From Liriodendron chinense (Eukaryota > Streptophyta > Magnoliopsida > Magnoliales > Magnoliaceae), in NCBI GenBank assembly GCA_003013855.2, contig ML058577.1, positions 1,984,001 through 2,048,000 on the forward strand: DNA of 64,000 nucleotides. The letters run 5' to 3'. This document shows, in pieces, positions 55,896-64,000 of this stretch. The notes below the pieces were generated by a model. That model made no database searches and was not told the DNA's origin. It was given only the letters and a program-made list of their open reading frames with translations. The translations under genes were made by a program, and so were the position numbers. Numbering within the stretch: position 1 is the stretch's first letter; every line of letters begins with the position of its first letter.

Positions 55896-56478
55896 TGTTA
55901 GAATCGGACACCTCAAATCTTCTGCAACAAAGGCCACTGACCGGTTGTGGATGGCAATCGATCGGTCGTGGATGGCGATCAACTAGTTGAATTTGGGAGA
56001 TTCCAGGACAGCAGGCTCTCTAGACAGTCATTGGGCATTGACGACCGGTCGACGGTGTGGTGTAATTGGTCGGCAAGTTTCCTAATTTAAGTTGGTTTCT
56101 TCCGCGGTTATGTGCAAGGTGTTTTTAATTTCGGTTTCTTTGTTATATAAGGGGTGTGATACAGAAATTAGAGTATCCTCGATTGGAAAGGGGATTGAAA
56201 GGGGTTCTAAGTGAGAGAAAGAGCTTGAGAAGAAGGGTTTCTTCTTGGAAAAGCTTAGGATTTCTCTTGCGGGGGCTTGTGATCCGGGTTTTGGGTTTCC
56301 ATCTCTTGTAACTTCTGATATCATAGTAGATAGTTCGCTTTGTGCCATAACTTTTTACCCGTTGAGGGGTTTTTCCATATAAAAATTGGATTGCCTTCTT
56401 ATGTGTGTTGTTTTTGCTTGATTGTGTGATTGTCGTTCTTCTAATTCGCGCTTCCGCTGCTAGGCTCCATTCCCAACA
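55896..56478 (+). repeat. 3' LTR of the gag-only copia
   Basis: TGTTAGAATCGG...CATTCCCAACA, 583 bp. It differs from the 5' LTR by many substitutions and an extra GATCGGTCGTGGATGGC-like unit in U3, so the insertion is not recent. Confidence 0.9.
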
Positions 56479-56483
56479 TCTTT

Positions 56484-57292
56484 GCCATGGATGCTAGTAA
56501 CAATGGCATCTTTGACTCAAATTTTCTTTTTCAACCTTGTTTGATGTTGATGTTATTAGGGTGCTATTTGAATGGTATACCATGATACATGGAGCTCACT
56601 ATTCGAATGATTTTCGATGGCTATGTGCATGTATGTGTATGCCATGATGTATGAAAGGGGTGTGGGAGCATAGAAGAAAAGGCATGGAAACTTCATGTGC
56701 AATTTTGACCAAGTGTGCTGATCCAACATGCTACAAGTTACTCTAAATTTGCTTGGTAGGATGTCAAAATGGGGTGTCTCTAAATACATTTAAATTGGGC
56801 CCATTATTTAGACCAATGTTTCCATTATCAATATTGACACATGTATTACACCCTTAGGATACGGAAACATATAACATGTATCTCGCAAGGAGAATATCAC
56901 ATGTATCTTGTAATGTATAACTATTTTTTGGAAATATTAGAAAATTAGTTAAATTTTTCAATAAAACTTCAAAGGATGTTAAAAAAGATGTTAGTACACA
57001 CTTAAAAGTAATATAACTATATTGAAAATTAGTTTATATAATTTAAATCATAAAAGACATATATGAAAATACACCAAATACATTCATAGCCAAATTTGTC
57101 TTACAATGTACAATACATTTATTCAAAAAATATATTTTAAAATTACTTTCTATAATTTAAATAAACAAGTGTGACTGATGTTAAGATCAACATATACTGA
57201 TGAATCCATAAAATAAAGCATAATTAACAATGGTTAATATATTTTTTTCAAAATAATAATTTTATTAATTTAGCAATGTTTTTAATTAAAAA
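56484..57292. other. AT-rich flank, no gene recognised
   Basis: It continues the GGCATCTTTG repeat host sequence, then a GGTATACCATGATACATGG tract and a single copy of the unit duplicated at 50060-50435. It ends with the left target duplication of the Mutator-like element (57284-57292). Confidence 0.45.
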
Positions 57293-57549
57293 GGGAATTT
57301 TACAAAATAGTACCTCATTAATTCGATATTTTCATCCAAGTACCTTTTTAAAAATCATTTTTCATTAAGATACCACATTAATTGAGTTATTGTCAAAGCG
57401 GTACCTTTCGTTAGCTTTTCTTTAACTTTCGTCCTAATTTTTCTCAAATGACAAGAATGCCTACCAATTAATGACTATAATTTTAGAAAAAGAAAAAATC
57501 CTAAAAATTTTCTCCATGCATGTTGCACAAGGATGTAGCCACCAGTGGG

Positions 57550-57985
57550 TGCTACATGGGTCCCATCCTGATGTATGTGCTTTATCCACGCTGTCCATCC
57601 ATTTTTCGAGATCATTTTAGGCCATGAGCCTAAAAATGAGGCAGGTACAAATCTCAAGTGGACCACACCATAGGAAACAATGGTGATTGAATTCCCACAA
57701 TTAAAAACTATCTAGGGCCCACTGTCATGTTTATTTTACATCCAACATGATGATTAGGTCACACAGATTTAGATGAAGGGAAAACATAGGTACGGATTCA
57801 TCTAAAACTTATGTGGCTGCGCAAGAAGGTTTTAATAGTAGGCATTAAATCACCACTATTTTTTATGGTGTGGTCCACCTGAGATTTGGATTTGCATCAT
57901 TTTCGGCTCATGCCATAAGATGATTTGGAAAAATGGATGAACAACGTGGATAAAATATATACATCATGGTGCGGCCCACAAAGCA
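57550..57985. repeat. foldback repeat copy 5
   Basis: Arms GGGTCCCATCCTGATGTATG and the inverse in CATCATGGTGCGGCCCAC, with inner arms AAGTGGACCACACCATAG / TATGGTGTGGTCCACCT. It lies just inside the left TIR. Confidence 0.88.
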
Positions 57986-58089
57986 TCATATGCAAATTGC
58001 ATTATAAGTTAAAGGCTCCGCTACCGCTTTAGGTTATAGGTTTCTAGATGCATATGACCCCGACCTCAACCAACACCATGCGGTCCTGA

Positions 58090-58508
58090 TTGTGGGGCCT
58101 TCCTTGATGTCGTCCATCCATTTTGCCAACTTCTTTTAAGGCATGAACCAAAAAATTAAGCAAATCCAAATATCAGGTGGACCATACCATAAAAGTAGTG
58201 TCGATTGAATCCCACCATTAAAAACTTCATAGGGCCCACCATAATGTTTATTAATTGCCATCCAACATGTTGACAGGGACACAGAGACCCGGATGAAGGG
58301 AAAAAATAAATAATAGCTTGATCTAAAACTTTCATAGCCCACAAGAAGTTTTTAATAGTGGACATTCAATCACCACTTATCTTGCTCTGTGGTCCACCTG
58401 AGATTTGGATCTAGATTATTTTTGGGCTCATTCCCTAAAATGATCTAGCAAAGTGGATGGATGGCATGGATTAAACACATACATCATGGTGGGGGCCCAC
58501 AAAGCACT
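58090..58508. repeat. foldback repeat copy 6
   Basis: TTGTGGGGCCTTCCTTGATG to CATGGTGGGGGCCCAC, with the inner inverted pair GGTGGACCATACCATAA / TCTGTGGTCCACC and loop phrase AGGGACACAGAGACC. Confidence 0.85.
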
Positions 58509-58549
58509 AACCAGCTACTCTCTAAAAAAATTCTTGAAGGCTTGAATCA

Positions 58550-58800
58550 AGCTAAAATTTATGCTTATCCTTCATCCAAGTATATGTGACCTCATTGACA
58601 AGTTTGATGGCAAATAAACAACACAGTGGGCCCTACTAGGGTTTCAACGGTGGGCATCATTATCACCGCTTCTTCCTATGGTGTAGTCCATTTGTGCCTT
58701 GGATCTGCCTCAACTTTGGGATCATACCATAAAATGATCAAGAAAAAAATGGATGAATGATGTGTATAAACCCATATATCACTATGGGCCCCAGAGAGTA
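58550..58800. repeat. foldback repeat copy 7, left arm missing
   Basis: Only the loop (CATCCAAGTATATGTGACC) and right arm (CCTATGGTGTAGTCCATTTG ... CACTATGGGCCCC) remain. Confidence 0.75.
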
Positions 58801-58916
58801 CCTGCTTATACCAATTACCATCAAGGAGAGGCAAGGACACAATCTGCTTCCACGCTGGCAGACGCAGATTTCATGCGAAAGGCTCTTGCAGGAAGTTCCT
58901 GTGGTGGGATGCTAGG

Positions 58917-59397
58917 TGGGGCCCACTATGATGTTTGTCAGAAATACACTCTAACCATCTGTTGTGCGAGCATGCGACCAAAAATGAAGGGTATCCAAAA
59001 CTCAAATGGGCCACATGAGAGGGAAAATTGGGGAAAGAAATGCCTACAATTGAAACCTTCTTGGGCCCCACAATTTATAAGGTCGTTCAACTTGATGTTT
59101 CTATCGCATCAAGGTAAATACCCTGTCCATCCGTTTTGCCCCCCAAACAGTTTATAAGGTCATTCTTGAAAGGATGAAGTGAAAATACAAAAAAAAAAAA
59201 AAAAAAAAGTATGATATAAAACTTTTGTGGCCATATGAATGTTTTAATAGTGGTCATTAAATTCCCACCATTCCCTCTCGCATGGGCCACTTGAGTGGAT
59301 CCTCTTCATTTTTTGTTGCATGCCCTAAAATGAGCATGCAAAACGGATGGACAAGGTGGATTTCTCACAAACATCAGGGTGGGCCTCACCTAGCATC
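58917..59397. repeat. foldback repeat copy 8, diverged
   Basis: GGTGGGGCCCACTATGATG to ACATCAGGGTGGGCCTCACC, with a poly-A run (about 59190-59208) in the loop. Arms are more diverged than in copies 5 and 9. Confidence 0.7.
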
Positions 59398-59527
59398 CCA
59401 GTGCACTTGCTATTTCGCAGGAAGTTCGCGTTCGCGTCGTTTTGGTGAGACCGAGTGTACTTAATTTGGAAATCTCTTACCTTCGGCAAGCATTTAATTT
59501 GATGCGGTTTGCATGTGGTGTTCCATG

Positions 59528-59953
59528 AGCCCCACCATGATGTATATGTTTTATCCACAATGTCCATTCATTTTTTCAGATCATCTTATGGAATGAGTAA
59601 AAATGACGCAGATCCAAATATCAGTTGGACCATGCCATAAGAAACAATGGTGATTCAACTCCCACCATTAAAAACTTCTTAGGTGGCCACAAAAGTTTTG
59701 GATCTAGATGTACATATGTTTTCCCTTCATCCAGGCATGTGACCTAATCAATATGTTGGATGGAAAATAAACATGACTGTGGACCCTAGTTAGTTTTTAA
59801 TGGTGGGCATTCAATCACCATTGTTTCCTATGGTGTGGTCCACCTGATATTTGTACCTACCTCATTTTTAGGCTCATGCCTTAAATTGATATCGAAAAAT
59901 GGATGGACAACATGGGTAAAACATATACATCATGATGGGATCCACATAGCATG
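59528..59953. repeat. foldback repeat copy 9
   Basis: GAGCCCCACCATGATGTATA to TACATCATGATGGGATCCAC, with long, well matched arms (CCACCATTAAAAACTT and its inverse in AGTTTTTAATGGTGGGC) and a loop of about 100 bp. Confidence 0.88.
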
Positions 59954-60477
59954 GCTACGCTCCTATGCAATATGTGTGGAGAAAAATTCTAAGATTTTTT
60001 ACCTTTTCTAAAAGTACAGCTCATTAATGATAATTAGATTTGACAACCTTTTCAATTTTCTTAGACATCTTTTATGGCCATTTTTATCATTTGAGAAAAA
60101 TTATAATGGAAGTTAAAGAAAAACTAACGGAAGGTACCCCTTTGACAATAACTCAGTTAATGAGATATCTTAATGAAAATATTTTTTTTAAAGGTACTTA
60201 GATGAAAATACTAAATTAATGAGGTACTTGGATGAAAATACTAAATTAATGAGGTACTATTTTATAAAATCCCCAATTAAAAATATTTTTTTTAACAAAA
60301 ATTTGAAAAAGTTCTGTCAATTAGTAGATCAGTCTCCAAGCATTCTCACATGATTTTCCATACTTTAAATGCATGTTAAATGGGTTAAATCGAGAAAATT
60401 TTGAATTTTTTCCCCAAAACTTTTAAAATTTCCAAATTAAAAAATCGAAGGTCAAAATTCATAATTGAGCATATAAA

Positions 60478-61203
60478 TGATGTAGGACAAGGACCCCCTG
60501 ATGAAGGGCATGGGTCAAGCACATTCTTCTCTCACATGGACCACAAAAGATGAAGAAAAGTTCGACAAAAATCGTCAATTTTCGTATGGATGGACTAAAA
60601 GAAAGTGGACCATAAATCAGCCATAACTTTTGATCCGAGAGGAGTTACAGGACATACATCATATGGATTCCTACTGAAATTCCGTTTTGAGGTGAACCAA
60701 CCCATAAAAGTGGGTTGCATTCGTCCGTTTCGCCAAAAAACACGCAACTATAACAGAAAACCATTATTTTAGGAGAAAACCTGTTATTTTTAGTAATTCC
60801 AATTTTTAGTTTGTTTCTTTCTTTTTTCGGAATTTTTATTTATTTAGGAGTTTCTATTTTTGTTAAGCAATGAATTTTAGAAAGAGTCGACTTAGTAGTA
60901 GTGTTTAATTAGGATTTTACTATTTTTAGTAACTTTTTATTTTGGGAAACTTATTATTTTTAGTAAGTATGAATTATGGTATAGTTAGGAATATTTAAGG
61001 ATGTTAAATTCATTTTTAATATTAACTCTCATATTATTTTTCAATAAAATTTCTAGTTTTTACCAATTTTCTCTCGTGGATTCGAGATTTTTTCTCGTGG
61101 ATTCGAGGAAGCCCTATTGAGGATTCCAGGGAACATTGTGGATTAAATGTATTTATCCTGTGAGGAAGACAGTGATCGACCTCACCACGTCTCCCCTGCG
61201 TCA
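60478..61203 (+). repeat. 5' LTR of the protease-only gypsy
   Basis: 726 bp. It contains the phrase AAAAGTTCGACAAAAATCGT, repeated in the 3' LTR (62462-63170), and AT-rich TTATTTTTAGTAA repeats in its second half. No CGACC dyad array is present, in contrast to the other LTRs. Confidence 0.9.
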
Positions 61204-61380
61204 GTGATATCAGAGCGAGGAGTTTCCTCGAGCCGATATCTCTTTACAAAAGGTATGGACAAAATCCCTGCTAACGGTGATCAAGGAATTTATTATCTTT
61301 TGAAGAGAATGGAAGCTCTCCACCAGGAGAGATGGAAGACAATGCATGGACTGTAAGCTTCCCTCGACCGTTTTTCAGAT

Positions 61381-62049
61381 GTGTCAATTCTGCCTCATAC
61401 TCATCGTATAACACTGATGATGAATCGTAGGCCACCATGTAATAGTGGTGAATCACAGGCCACTACTTCGATCATGAGGAAACTAATGCATACACCAAAG
61501 GAGGAGATGGATCTACAACGACACAACATCTTTCGAACGAGGTGCACCATGCATAAAAAGGTTTGTGATTTAATCATAGATGGTGGGAGCAGTGAGAATA
61601 TCATATCAAAGTATATGGTAGAAAAGCTGCAATTAGATACAGAAAATTATCCCTTTCCATATACGATTGGATGGATTAAGGAGGTCAGTGAGACAAAGCT
61701 AACTGAACGATGTCGTATTCCTTTTTCTATTGGTAAAAATTATAAGGATGAAGTAATGTGTGATGTGGTAGATATGGAAATTTATCACATGTTACTTGGT
61801 CGACCATGGCAATACGATCATGATGTCACGCATAGAGGTGAGGATAATTTATACATCTTCATTAAAGATGGCTGTGAATTTATACTTGCTCCTATGAACC
61901 CGGATAAACAATTTAAGGCTTTTAAAGTGGAGGGGCAAACTTTTGTGTCTATTCAAGATCATGTCGATCAATCTGTCGAGTTAGAAGAAGTTAAGGCCAT
62001 GGAAGGGGAAGATGAAGTACATGCCCCCATCATCTCCGAGATTGATTAA
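61381..62049 (+). CDS. retropepsin-like aspartic protease, gypsy type
   Basis: A 222-residue open frame. After a short polar N-terminus, IFRTRCTMHKKVCDLIIDGG opens a retropepsin domain with active-site motif LIIDGGSSENII (Asp present; DGGS replaces the usual DSGA/DTGA, as in several plant gypsy lineages). The second block is CDVVDMEIYHMLLGRPWQYD. After CEFILAPMNPDKQFKAF it becomes acidic. In a full element this would sit between gag and reverse transcriptase. Here nothing recognisable precedes it and a stop follows. The intact frame is notable because the rest of pol is gone. Confidence 0.85.
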   Translation: MSILPHTHRITLMMNRRPPCNSGESQATTSIMRKLMHTPKEEMDLQRHNIFRTRCTMHKKVCDLIIDGGSSENIISKYMVEKLQLDTENYPFPYTIGWIKEVSETKLTERCRIPFSIGKNYKDEVMCDVVDMEIYHMLLGRPWQYDHDVTHRGEDNLYIFIKDGCEFILAPMNPDKQFKAFKVEGQTFVSIQDHVDQSVELEEVKAMEGEDEVHAPIISEID

Positions 62050-62061
62050 ACTCCTAAAAAG

Positions 62062-62469
62062 GTGGATGTCAATATCTCCATTGTGAAGAACAAGGAGGAA
62101 GGACCTATAGACATCCTAGAAATTATGGAGCTAGTTTTAAAGGAATCCATGAGTATCCCAAAATATGCCACACCAACATTAATGGAACTTGAGGCGATCG
62201 TGGTCATCGAATTTTTTGATGAATTGTTCCTTGTACAGGAAATTGTCCTTTCTCAGATAGAGCCAGCCTTCAATATGCTAGAGCAAGTTGAGATTATTCA
62301 TGTTGGTGTCAAGAAGAAGTTGACGAAATCAATTTCAACATGTCAGGGAAAAGCTAAGGATGCGAATTGCAAGACAAGTCCGTTGCCGATCTCGCACACA
62401 CGTTGTGGCCCCAGATTTAGGAGAAACTCGAGGATTAGTTTTTTTTTGAAGTGGAGGAGTCTAATGTAG
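62062..62469 (+). pseudogene. frame after the protease, possible RT-linker remnant
   Basis: A 135-codon frame, MDVNISIVKNKEEG onward, with TLMELEAIVVIEFFDELFL, which resembles the acidic linker before reverse transcriptase in plant gypsy elements (a region such as LLEEFKDVFP). It runs into the 3' LTR without reverse-transcriptase motifs, so the deletion begins about here. Confidence 0.5.
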
Positions 62470-63170
62470 GACAAGGACTCTCTAATGAAGGGCGTGGGTC
62501 AAGCACATTCCTATCTCACATGGACCCCAAAAGATCAAGAAAAGTTCGACAAAAATCGTCAATTTTCGTATGGATGAACCAAAAGAAGGTGGACCATAAA
62601 TCGGCCATAACTTTTGATTCGGGAGGAGTTATTGGATATACAACATATGGATTCCTACTAAAATTTTGTTTCAAGGTGAACAACCCATAAAAGTGGGTTG
62701 CGTTCGTCTGTTTTGACAAAAAACACATAGTTATAGCAGAAAAAACGAGATATTAGGAGAAAACTTGCTATTTTAAATTTGTTTCTTTCTTTTTTAGGAG
62801 TTTTTCTTTATTCAAGAGTTTCTATTTTTGTTAAGTAATGAGATTTAAAAAGAATCTACTTAGTAGTAATGTTTAATTAGGATTTTATTATTTTTAGTAA
62901 CTTTCTATTTTGAGAAACTTACTATTTTTAGTAAGTACGAATTAGGGTTAGCTAGGGATATTAAAGGATGTTAAATTTGTTTTTAATGTTAACTCTTATA
63001 TTATTATTCAATAAAATTTCTGATTTTTACTAATTTTCTCTCGTGGATTCGAGATTTTTCCTCATGGATTTAAGGAAGCCCTGTTGAGGAGTCCAGGAAG
63101 CCTTGTGGATTCAAGATAGTTATCCTGTGAAAAAAACGGTGATCGACCTCACCACGTCTTCCCTGGGTCA
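62462..63170 (+). repeat. 3' LTR of the protease-only gypsy
   Basis: 709 bp, collinear with the 5' LTR and visibly diverged from it. It is preceded by the purine tract GAAGTGGAGGAG. Confidence 0.9.
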
Positions 63171-63175
63171 ATAAA

Positions 63176-64000
63176 ACATACAAAATCATGAATTAGTAAC
63201 TTTATTCTAGATATTCCAAGTAATTTAAACAAGAAAAGATAGTTTAAAATAGCAAAAACTCACTGATTAGATCTTTAGTACCACAAGCTCTCCAATCTCG
63301 ATTTACACACCCAAATTCCATTTTTATCTAAATAGACGAAAAGCATAACCCCAGTAAAAAAAATTTAATGGAAAATTGGATTTCTATGAATTTTTAGCAA
63401 ATTATTCAAATTTTTTGGAAGGGGAACAACACAATTGCAATATTGTCACTACATGTTGATACCGACTACATGTATTAACAATCGGGGAACTCGCAACAAT
63501 AATAATTTCAGAATATCATAATGTATCAATATATCGTTGATGCATTGTGATATATAGACCGATATTAGAATGTTTTTCAATTATAGGTCATTTTTGTACC
63601 GGAACTGCACGATGTCAATAGAATTGGCCAATTGGGAGCGGGGGGAGGGGGGGGGGGGGGGGGGGGGGGGGGATGGATCCGGATGTGTCAGAAACCCAGG
63701 GTTAGGCATGGCTACAGTTGTAGAAATTGCAATTGGGTTTTGGCATAAACAACGTTCCAAACCATCGAATTGGTGTAGTCTAGCAGGCATAAGGTCAGGT
63801 TAATTTGAATTAGGACCCAATTAGACCCTTTTAAGACCCAACTGGATCCAGGTCGGGTCACGTTGATTTTGAGAGGACCAACCGACATGTAGTAATTCGA
63901 GTCAAGACCAGATCCACCCATGGGTATTAACTTTGGAATAAGAACCATTGCAGTCGGTTCAGTTCCAATACCGGAAGTGGATTGCGTCCTGCCGCCACCA
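63176..64000. other. AT-rich flank with poly-G tract, no gene recognised
   Basis: A run of 26 G (63647-63672) follows GGAGCGGGGGGA. Phrases near 63440-63560 (TGTATCAATATATCG) match the dispersed sequence near 50700 and 52700. From 63790 there are GGACCCAATTAGACCC and GGTCGGGTCACG phrases like the subterminal DNA of hAT elements, but no end can be defined. Confidence 0.45.

Larger units (their letters stand above)
53857..56478 (+). mobile_element. non-autonomous Ty1/copia element (gag and partial protease only)
   Basis: LTRs at 53857-54422 and 55896-56478, primer site TGGTATCAGAGC at 54425-54436, purine tract GTGGTGGAGAT before the 3' LTR. The 1.47-kb interior codes only for gag and part of a protease; integrase, reverse transcriptase and RNase H are absent. 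TCTTT lies just after the 3' LTR (56479-56483), but the bases before the 5' LTR are GAGAT. Confidence 0.92.
57293..60274. mobile_element. non-autonomous Mutator-like element, 9-bp TSD AATTAAAAA
   Basis: Long terminal inverted repeats (about 57293-57540 and 59970-60274) start GGGAATTTTACAAAATAGTA and, on the other strand, GGGGATTTTATAAAATAGTA. They share long stretches such as TGAGTTATTGTCAAAG. The flanks carry the same 9 bp, AATTAAAAA, at 57284-57292 and 60275-60283; 9 bp and long TIRs are the Mutator hallmarks. The right TIR has a 32-bp internal duplication. No transposase is present. The interior consists of five foldback copies and a short unassigned tract. Confidence 0.92.
60478..63170 (+). 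mobile_element. small non-autonomous Ty3/gypsy element (protease only), TSD ATAAA
   Basis: LTRs at 60478-61203 and 62462-63170 begin TGATGTAGGACAAGG / TAATGTAGGACAAGG and end CCTGCGTCA / CCTGGGTCA. ATAAA flanks the element at 60473-60477 and 63171-63175. The primer site TGATATCAGAGC (61205-61216) is a one-base variant of the tRNA-Met site. The 1.26-kb interior encodes an aspartic protease and little else. Confidence 0.92.

Overview
This window looks like repeat-rich intergenic DNA from the nuclear genome of a flowering plant. The coding traces are plant transposon families: Ty1/copia with CCHC gag and YVDDM reverse transcriptase, Ty3/gypsy with tRNA-Asp or tRNA-Met primer sites, hAT, Mutator-like, TRIM, and a plant mobile domain protein. 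I found no convincing host gene, tRNA, rRNA or CRISPR. The species cannot be read from the sequence; the number of nested layers suggests a large, slowly purged genome.

Layout. (1) 1-6672: a minus-strand Ty3/gypsy element with an open gag frame and the start of pol, cut by a solo LTR of its own family (1006-2594, target-site duplication CTTGT). (2) 6673-11780: non-coding repeats around a broken, intron-containing plant mobile domain gene (7762-9252). (3) 11780-18522: tandem-repeat-rich, probably the long LTR of a Tat/Ogre-like element, holding another LTR-like block (14255-16200) with an array of GC-rich palindromes. (4) 18893-22978: a 5'-truncated, stop-riddled copia element with its 3' LTR. 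(5) 22979-24397: low-copy sequence split by a MITE that itself contains a foldback repeat. (6) 24403-47370: one minus-strand copia element (TSD CAGGT), opened inside its reverse transcriptase by an insertion that now carries a solo LTR (29046-30378, TSD CATAC) and a hAT element (30815-43322, 8-bp TSD GCTGTGAT). The hAT is split by a complete gag-protease-only gypsy element (31247-38997, TSD CAACG). (7) 47371-53540: foldback copies, a second Tat-like LTR fragment, and a TIR element carrying a 34-bp minisatellite. (8) 53545-56478: a TRIM joined to a gag-only copia element, the pair sharing one TSD (TCTTT). (9) 57293-60274: a non-autonomous Mutator-like element (9-bp TSD AATTAAAAA) packed with foldback repeats. 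(10) 60478-63170: a small gypsy element retaining only a protease (TSD ATAAA).

The most unusual signal crosses families. At least six LTR types, from both copia and gypsy, carry two to seven GC-rich dyads built on CGACC...GGTCG or GGGCGCC, in U3 upstream of a TATA box where one can be placed. In two families the dyads repeat about every 52-54 bp, and in two others about every 80-83 bp. A second shared feature is a 10-bp stem / 4-nt loop hairpin in the transcribed part of the tRNA-Asp-primed gypsy LTRs. Three LTR elements keep only gag and/or protease, so they would depend on enzymes from elsewhere; the element at 1-6672 looks like the fuller relative of the one at 31247-38997. All boundaries were found by eye from terminal motifs and target-site duplications.
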